Shown here piece after piece: positions 27,956 through 33,797 of a stretch of 33,797 nt of DNA. Under the pieces are notes generated by a model. That model was not told where the DNA came from, did not search any database, and saw only the letters and a list, made by a program, of their open reading frames with translations. The translations under genes were made by a program, and so were the position numbers. The first letter of the stretch is position 1. Each line of letters begins with the position of its first letter. The DNA comes from Desulfurellaceae bacterium. Its GTDB lineage: Bacteria > Campylobacterota_A > Desulfurellia > JAGGSF01. The stretch lies in NCBI GenBank assembly GCA_023128455.1, contig JAGMDW010000043.1, forward strand, positions 1-33,797, written 5' to 3'.

Positions 27956-28722
27956 TTGCTTTCTTTTGTGCAATTGGTCATGGAGCATTACACTTTATAC
28001 AACAGACGGGAAAACTCTTTGTTCTCCTTCTGGAATCTTTATCCAATATAATAAAACCACCGTTAAGAATAAAGCAGACCACTGAACAGATGTATTTGAT
28101 AGGAGTAAATGCCACTTTTGTAGTTGCCCTTACCTCACTATTTATAGGCATGGTATATGCATTGCAGATATATTACGGATTTCACAAGTTCGGGGCAGAA
28201 AACATGATGGGCTATACTGTTGCGGTTACCCTGGGAAGGGAGATATCACCCGTTTTTGCCGCTTTAATGATTACGGCCCGTAGTACCTCAGCTATGGCTG
28301 CAGAAATAGGCACCATGAAAGTAACAGAACAAATTGATGCTTTAAAATCAATGGCGGTAGACCCTATACACTACTTAGCCACTCCTCGTATTATAGCTAC
28401 AACCATAATGACTCCTGTACTCGTTATCTTATCCAACATTGTAGGAAATATCGGAGGATATTTCGTAAGTGTAAATGTTTTAGGTGTAAATTCAGTTGAT
28501 TATCTAAAAAATATACAGATTTATTTAGATATGCAAGATCTTACCTATGGGTTTATAAAAGGTGCTGTATTTGGACTGCTCATATCAACTATTGGATGCT
28601 TTATGGGTTTTGAAACTACAGGAGGGGCAAAAGGCGTAGGTAGATTCACAACCAAAGCGGTGGTAGTAGCTTGTGTAGTTATACTGATTGCCGATTACTT
28701 TTTAACTGCTATTATGTTTTAA
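27952..28722 (+). CDS. mlaE: MlaE-type ABC transporter permease
   Basis: TSLFIGMVYALQIYYGFHKFGAENMMGYTVAVTLGREISPVFAALMITARSTSAMAAEIGTMKVTEQIDALKSMAVDPIHYLATPRIIA. Confidence 0.93.
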   Translation: MIAFFCAIGHGALHFIQQTGKLFVLLLESLSNIIKPPLRIKQTTEQMYLIGVNATFVVALTSLFIGMVYALQIYYGFHKFGAENMMGYTVAVTLGREISPVFAALMITARSTSAMAAEIGTMKVTEQIDALKSMAVDPIHYLATPRIIATTIMTPVLVILSNIVGNIGGYFVSVNVLGVNSVDYLKNIQIYLDMQDLTYGFIKGAVFGLLISTIGCFMGFETTGGAKGVGRFTTKAVVVACVVILIADYFLTAIMF

Positions 28723-28723
28723 G

Positions 28724-29467
28724 ATGATTAAAATTGAGAATTTGTATAAAAGCTTTAAACAGCAAAAAGTATTAGAAAACTTGAATATTTCAATTTATAA
28801 AGGTAAAGTAACAGTAATATTGGGGATGAGTGGAATAGGTAAAAGTGTGCTCTTAAAACATATAATGGGACTTTTGAAACCGGATAAAGGACAGATAATG
28901 GTTGACGGTGTAGATATCGTTCCTTTAAATGAAAAAAATCTAAATAAGATAAGAATGAAATTTGGCATGCTGTTTCAAGATGCAGCTTTATTTGATTATA
29001 TGAATGTATTTGATAATGTTGCTTTTCCATTAAGGGAACACACAAAAATGACACACAAACAAATAACAGAGAAGGTTAAAGAAACTTTACACTCATTGGG
29101 GTTAAGAGGAATAGAAGAAAAAATGCCGGATGAGCTTTCAGGAGGAATGAGAAAACGAGTAGGCTTAGCGAGAGCCCTAATCTCTGATCCAGAGATATTA
29201 TTGTTTGACGAACCTACAACAGGATTAGATCCTATAACTTCTGCTTCCATAGAACAATTGATTAAAAAAACACAAATTGACAGAAAAATAACAATGGTTA
29301 TCATTACCCATGAGATTAAACTAATGAAAAATATTGCAGATTATGTAGGAATGTTGCATGATGGAAAAATCATAGAATTTTGTAAGCCGGATATGTTTAT
29401 AAAAAGTGAAGATTCATATGTTAAGCAATTCATTGAAGGTAATTTTGAAGGACCAATAAGCGTATGA
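28724..29467 (+). CDS. mlaF: MlaF-type ABC transporter ATP-binding protein
   Basis: LGMSGIGKSVLLKHIMGLLKPDKG (Walker A), MLFQDAALFDYMNVFDNVAFPL, DELSGGMRKRVGLARAL, EILLFDEPTTGLDP. Confidence 0.95.
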   Translation: MIKIENLYKSFKQQKVLENLNISIYKGKVTVILGMSGIGKSVLLKHIMGLLKPDKGQIMVDGVDIVPLNEKNLNKIRMKFGMLFQDAALFDYMNVFDNVAFPLREHTKMTHKQITEKVKETLHSLGLRGIEEKMPDELSGGMRKRVGLARALISDPEILLFDEPTTGLDPITSASIEQLIKKTQIDRKITMVIITHEIKLMKNIADYVGMLHDGKIIEFCKPDMFIKSEDSYVKQFIEGNFEGPISV

Positions 29468-30819
29468 AGAAAACAGAATTTGTAGTGGGTTTATTTATAG
29501 TTTTGATTTTAATTGTCTTCGGATACATGACATTAAAGGTAGGGAAATGGACAATAAAAACAGAAAAGGCATACTGTGTTTACGGTCTATTTGAAAATGC
29601 CTCTGGATTGGAGGTAAAAAGATATATAAGAGCGGCTGGAGTGGATGTAGGATACATCAAAGACATTACATTAAGCGACAAAAAAGCAAAAGTGGAAATG
29701 GCTATATATGAAAAATACAAAATACCAAAAGATTCCATTGCTTATGTAAAAAGCGTGGGGCTTTTGGGAGAAAAATGTATAGATATAAGCTTGGGCATAT
29801 CAAACAAATATTTGTCCGACGGCAATGAGATCAAACGAACGGAATCCGAAGCGGAATTAACTGAAATAGCACGGAGTGTAAATAGAATGCTGAGTAACGA
29901 GAACATAGAGATGATGACAAAAACATTACAAAATTTAGAAAGTCTTACCTCAAAAATATCTCTACAAGCAGAAGAGAATAAAGAGGATTTTAGAGCATCG
30001 GTAGAAAATATGAGACAGATAACGCAGACCTTAAGAAAAGACATACCTACAATTACTGCCAAGTTTATAGAAGCAGAAGAAAAAGCCAACCAAATGTTAG
30101 TAGAAAACAGAAAAGAGGTAAAGGAAACGATAACTCAGGCCAGAATAGCTATGAACAAATTGAATAAAACACTGGGTCATGTGGGAGAGATTACAGAAGA
30201 TATTAATCAGGGAAAGGGAACAATTGGCAAGCTGGTAAAAGATGAAAAGATGTATCATGAAATATCAGGCACATTAAGACAGGTCAAGCATCAGCTTCAA
30301 AAAGCAGAGCGGATGCTTGTAGAGATGAGCACAAGGGGTGAATATGGAACAAGACATAGTGATTTTAAAGGATATGTAGGGGCTACTATTTATACCTCTC
30401 CTGATAGATTTTACATAGTGGAAGCGGTTACAGGGAAAAACTACAAAAATGAGAATCCATCAGATTCAAATACCATCCGATTAAATGCTGAATTAGGCAA
30501 GAGATATGGAAATTTAGCATTAAGAGGAGGTATGATAGAATCTACCTTTGGGGTGGGAACAGATTATTACCTATTTGATGATAATTTAAAGCTTTCTTTT
30601 GATGCCTTTGATTTTAATCATGATAATGACTATAGAGATAACAAAGCACATCTGAAATTAGGTGCTGATTACACTATAATGCGTCACTTTCACCTATACG
30701 CTGGTGTAGATGAACTCATAAATCCCAAAACTCGCACTATATTCTTAGGTGGTGGAATGGATTTTGTAAATGAAGATGTAAAATACATGATAACAAAAGT
30801 ACCCGTAAGCTTTAAATAG
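29464..30819 (+). CDS. mlaD: MlaD/MCE-domain protein with long coiled coil and C-terminal beta-rich (probable outer-membrane barrel) domain
   Basis: MKKTEFVVGLFIVLILIVFGYMTLKVG, MCE-type YGLFENASGLEVKRYIRAAGVDVGYIKDITL and VGLLGEKCIDISLG; helical region to about aa 295, then repeated short beta-type segments. Confidence 0.88.
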   Translation: MKKTEFVVGLFIVLILIVFGYMTLKVGKWTIKTEKAYCVYGLFENASGLEVKRYIRAAGVDVGYIKDITLSDKKAKVEMAIYEKYKIPKDSIAYVKSVGLLGEKCIDISLGISNKYLSDGNEIKRTESEAELTEIARSVNRMLSNENIEMMTKTLQNLESLTSKISLQAEENKEDFRASVENMRQITQTLRKDIPTITAKFIEAEEKANQMLVENRKEVKETITQARIAMNKLNKTLGHVGEITEDINQGKGTIGKLVKDEKMYHEISGTLRQVKHQLQKAERMLVEMSTRGEYGTRHSDFKGYVGATIYTSPDRFYIVEAVTGKNYKNENPSDSNTIRLNAELGKRYGNLALRGGMIESTFGVGTDYYLFDDNLKLSFDAFDFNHDNDYRDNKAHLKLGADYTIMRHFHLYAGVDELINPKTRTIFLGGGMDFVNEDVKYMITKVPVSFK

Positions 30820-30820
30820 A

Positions 30821-32407
30821 TCAGATTTTTATCTGTTTGATATACAAAATCCCACTGATTTGAGAAAGTTTATCAACTACAGAAGGGGGTGCAGGTATAT
30901 CTATTTTGACTAAGGCCAATGCTTCTTTACCACCTCTTTTCCTGGCTAAACGGAAGTCAGCAATATTTATGTTGTTTTCGCCTAAAATTGTGCCTATTTG
31001 ACCAATTACACCAGGTTTATCATAATTTTTTATAACTATGATTATTCCTGACGGTTCAATTTCCATAGAAAAACCGTCTATAGTTACTATTCTTGCCCTG
31101 TTCTCTTCAAAAACCGTACCCCCTACGCTTAAATTTTCCTTATCGGTCCATACACTCAATTGCACGAAGTTCTTGAAGTAAAGAGGTTTTTTTTCTTTTT
31201 CCTTTTCCACGACAATACCTCTTTCTTTAGTCAAGTAGGGAGCATTTACATAGTTTACATCTTCACCTAAGACAGGCTTAAGCAAGCCGACCAGCGAGAA
31301 AACTCGTAGAGACTCTATAAACTCACTAATTTCCCCTCTTCCTTCTATTTGTACCCGTTGTATGGAACCATTTGCCACTTGCACTATAAAAGAACCTATC
31401 TGCTCCGCCAAACCGAAAAATGGTTGGAGATGGTCCGGTATTTCTCCTCTGACAAAAGGCAAATTTACGGCGTTTGCATAATCGCGTCCTTTTAATGCAT
31501 CCATAACCTGTTGTGCCACTTGCACTCCTACCCTTATCTGGGATTCACGAGTACTTCCGCCTATATGTGGAGTTACAAATACATTCTCCAACTCAAATAT
31601 TTTATGATTTTTGACGGGTTCATTATCAAAAACATCAATGCTTAGTGATTTTATTTTCCCGTTTTTCAGGGCATCATAGAGGTCGTTTTCGTTGTACAAC
31701 CCTCCTCTGGCACAATTTATAAGTATCACCCCATCTTTCATTTTTTCTATCTGTTTAGAGGTGATCATATTATATGTTTCTTCTGTTTTCGGTGTATGTA
31801 TAGTAATAATATCGGATATTGCCAAAAGCTCATCTAATGTATCTACTATCCTACAACCTAAACTTGTTGCCTTTTCCTTTTTGATATAAGGATCATAGGT
31901 TACAATTTTAGCACCAAAACTCATACATCTTGTAGCAACCCTTGAACCTATTCTTCCAAAGCCTATTATGCCTAATGTTTTTTCACTCAACTCCATTCCT
32001 ATCCATTTTTTTCTATTCCATATATGATTGTGCTTCAATTCACAACAGGCGTTAGGTAGAGACCTCAGGGCACATAAGATGTGAGTCATTGTCAACTCCA
32101 CTGCGGCTAAGGTATTACCGGCAGGGACATTCATTACAATAATGCCTCTGCGAGATGCTTCCTCTATATCTATATTATCTACTCCTACACCTGCACGACC
32201 AATAACTTTAAGCTTCTTTGCTTTACTTAAAAAATTTTTATCAATTGTTGTTGCACTACGTGTTATCATTGCATCTGCATCTTCAACAAAATTCAATAAA
32301 TCACTCTTAGATACAGTATCCATTATTTCTAATTTTATTTCTGGATTATCTTTTAGAAGTTCTATTCCTTCTTCTGCTACCCTATCGCATAAAATAACTT
32401 TAAACAA
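30821..32407 (-). CDS. serA: D-3-phosphoglycerate dehydrogenase
   Basis: VIGRAGVGVDNIDIEEASRRGIIVMNVPAGNT, LGIIGFGRIGSRVATR, NCARGGLYNENDL, FVTPHIGGSTRESQ; C-terminal ACT domain. Confidence 0.96.
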   Translation of the reverse strand: MFKVILCDRVAEEGIELLKDNPEIKLEIMDTVSKSDLLNFVEDADAMITRSATTIDKNFLSKAKKLKVIGRAGVGVDNIDIEEASRRGIIVMNVPAGNTLAAVELTMTHILCALRSLPNACCELKHNHIWNRKKWIGMELSEKTLGIIGFGRIGSRVATRCMSFGAKIVTYDPYIKKEKATSLGCRIVDTLDELLAISDIITIHTPKTEETYNMITSKQIEKMKDGVILINCARGGLYNENDLYDALKNGKIKSLSIDVFDNEPVKNHKIFELENVFVTPHIGGSTRESQIRVGVQVAQQVMDALKGRDYANAVNLPFVRGEIPDHLQPFFGLAEQIGSFIVQVANGSIQRVQIEGRGEISEFIESLRVFSLVGLLKPVLGEDVNYVNAPYLTKERGIVVEKEKEKKPLYFKNFVQLSVWTDKENLSVGGTVFEENRARIVTIDGFSMEIEPSGIIIVIKNYDKPGVIGQIGTILGENNINIADFRLARKRGGKEALALVKIDIPAPPSVVDKLSQISGILYIKQIKI

Positions 32408-32459
32408 TTTACAATCTCCTTCTCTCTCAAATTGAAAGATAATTTACTCTTTTAAAAGT

Positions 32460-32618
32460 TTATTTACTTAATTCATTCGCCGCAATAACCCTTACCGTTA
32501 CTGTCTTGAATGCAGCGCCTGGTCGGGGGGATTCAAACATCCATCCCTCAAGGTTTCGTAAGAATGTTTTTCTCTTTATACCATCCTTTTTCTCCTTAAA
32601 ATACTTTGGATATAGCAT
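32460..32618 (-). CDS. Small ORF, 52 aa, unknown (possibly a gene fragment)
   Basis: MLYPKYFKEKKDGIKRKTFLRNLEGWMFESPRPGAAFKTVTVRVIAANELSK*; below track cutoff. Confidence 0.35.
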   Translation of the reverse strand: MLYPKYFKEKKDGIKRKTFLRNLEGWMFESPRPGAAFKTVTVRVIAANELSK

Positions 32619-32817
32619 CCCAGTCAAAACCTTCTGCTAAATTCAAAGTTTCCTCATAGTGTACATTAGAAAAAGATAGGGCAAATACAACTGCAACCTC
32701 ATTTGTTTCTCTTTTTAATGCAACAACAACGACACCATTATCCTGCCCCGTCTTGTCGTAAGAGATACCTGCCGCATAACCGCGAATTTTGGCTATCCTT
32801 AAAATATCCCCGCTATT
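32596..32817 (-). other. Open frame downstream of traT without a canonical start (ends ...LNLAEGFDWDAISKVF*)
   Basis: Frame after traT stop reads ILRIAKIRGYAAGISYDKTGQDNGVVVVALKRETNEVAVVFALSFSNVHYEETLNLAEGFDWDAISKVF*; protein-like composition but no ATG/GTG/TTG near its 5' end. Confidence 0.35.
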
Positions 32818-33551
32818 TCACCTGATAGTTTATTTTCTATAACAGGAACAGCCTCTTGCATGTTTATGTTCGTTCTTGTTGCCTCAACCACGATACGGGT
32901 GCGGTAAGCTTGATAATTAGAAACGGCACGATGAGATGATTTTACAGTCGTTCCTATGCCCTGCTTTAAATTAGATTGAGTGCTTGTTGCCACCGTTCCC
33001 TGTAATATTTTTTCTTTTACCTGAATATCCACTACACCCATATAAGTATCCACATGAATAGCCGAACCAATGAGCATACCAGCAGCAGAACCGATTAAAG
33101 CACCAGCTGCAGCACCAGTATATCTTCCTGTTCCTCTACCTGTTGCTGCACCAATCAAGGCACCTCCATATCCTCCTGTTAAAGCCGCATCTGAAGTGAG
33201 ATGCTTTTTCTCCTTGCCCATGTAAAGGACATTTGCTTGCAACCAATAGTGTGCCCTATATGGATCATCTGTTATAATCCTATATCCTTTGCATGCAAGT
33301 TTCTGGATTACTAATTCCTGCAGATGGATAGGCACATCACTTGTGTTTTTGACTTGAACAAACACCGTTTTTTCTGCTTGTGGTGTGGGAGTAAGAAAGA
33401 TAGTGTCACTCATCTTTGCAGATGTTTCTAATTTTGCATGCTCCACAGCAGACATTGTTGTAGCACATGAAGCAAGTGAAATTATTAAAAATAACCCAAC
33501 CATAGTAAAAGTAAGTTTTTTAAAGTATAAAAACCACGAAAACCTACACAT
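32799..33551 (-). CDS. traT: TraT-family (complement resistance) outer-membrane lipoprotein
   Basis: Lipobox LASC; KMSDTIFLTPTPQAEKTVFVQVKNTSDVPIH, KGYRIITDDPYRAHYWLQANVLYM, Gly/Ala-rich middle, YQAYRTRIVVEATRTNINMQEAVPVIENKLSGEIAGIF; RBS AAAGGAGGTG. Confidence 0.88.
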   Translation of the reverse strand: MCRFSWFLYFKKLTFTMVGLFLIISLASCATTMSAVEHAKLETSAKMSDTIFLTPTPQAEKTVFVQVKNTSDVPIHLQELVIQKLACKGYRIITDDPYRAHYWLQANVLYMGKEKKHLTSDAALTGGYGGALIGAATGRGTGRYTGAAAGALIGSAAGMLIGSAIHVDTYMGVVDIQVKEKILQGTVATSTQSNLKQGIGTTVKSSHRAVSNYQAYRTRIVVEATRTNINMQEAVPVIENKLSGEIAGIF

Positions 33552-33614
33552 TTAAGCACCTCCTTTAATATAATTTTTTCCATGTCCAATTCTGTAATGT
33601 ATAGTTTTATTATA

Positions 33615-33643
33615 ATTATTATCTTTCGTCAAGTTTATGTCAA
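33615..33643 (-). promoter_or_regulatory. Putative sigma70-type promoter of traT
   Basis: Minus strand TTGACA (33643-33638), 17-nt spacer, AATAAT (33620-33615), adjacent TATAAT. Confidence 0.5.
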
Positions 33644-33797
33644 ACCATGTGGTTGCTATATTAAAGTCAAGCACAGTTTACACATTTTTGTTCCCTATTA
33701 CAGATAAATATTTTTGCTCGTCAAAATCGGAATGTATTGGCAAAACTACCAAACAGATAGAAAAAGAATTTAAGCCTCTGGATTACCTCAGATACTG

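Noticed and set aside
32500-32580. tRNA-like stretch (GGTCGGGGGGATTCAAACATCC)
   Set aside because: The TTCAAAC resembles a T-loop but no cloverleaf, acceptor pairing or anticodon arm could be found.

Overview
AT-rich segment of a diderm (Gram-negative-type) bacterial genome. It is mostly conserved housekeeping operons, with one accessory-looking stretch at about 8.8-12.4 kb. Left to right: GT2 glycosyltransferase; TetR regulator with a palindromic operator; thiM-thiE; orphan membrane histidine kinase; beta-phosphoglucomutase + GH65 phosphorylase + GT4 glycosyltransferase; IS3-type transposase remnant; gadC-gadB; palindromic repeats; an array of hairpins; a trp operon with a recognisable trpL leader peptide (three tandem Trp codons) and attenuator-like structures (trpL-E-G-D-F-B-A, no trpC); groES-groEL with CIRCE; DUF72 protein; YchF-like protein with an altered P-loop; tatB-tatC-prepilin peptidase-LptF/G-type permease-metF; alr-mlaE-mlaF-mlaD, where MlaD has a long coiled coil and a beta-rich C-terminus; serA; and a TraT-family lipoprotein. 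Best second-look items: the trpL attenuator, the array of three hairpins sharing one architecture just upstream of it, the missing trpC, the MlaEFD system with a probable MlaD-barrel fusion, and two small unlisted ORFs next to traT. All calls come from reading the sequence and supplied ORFs; no database search was run.
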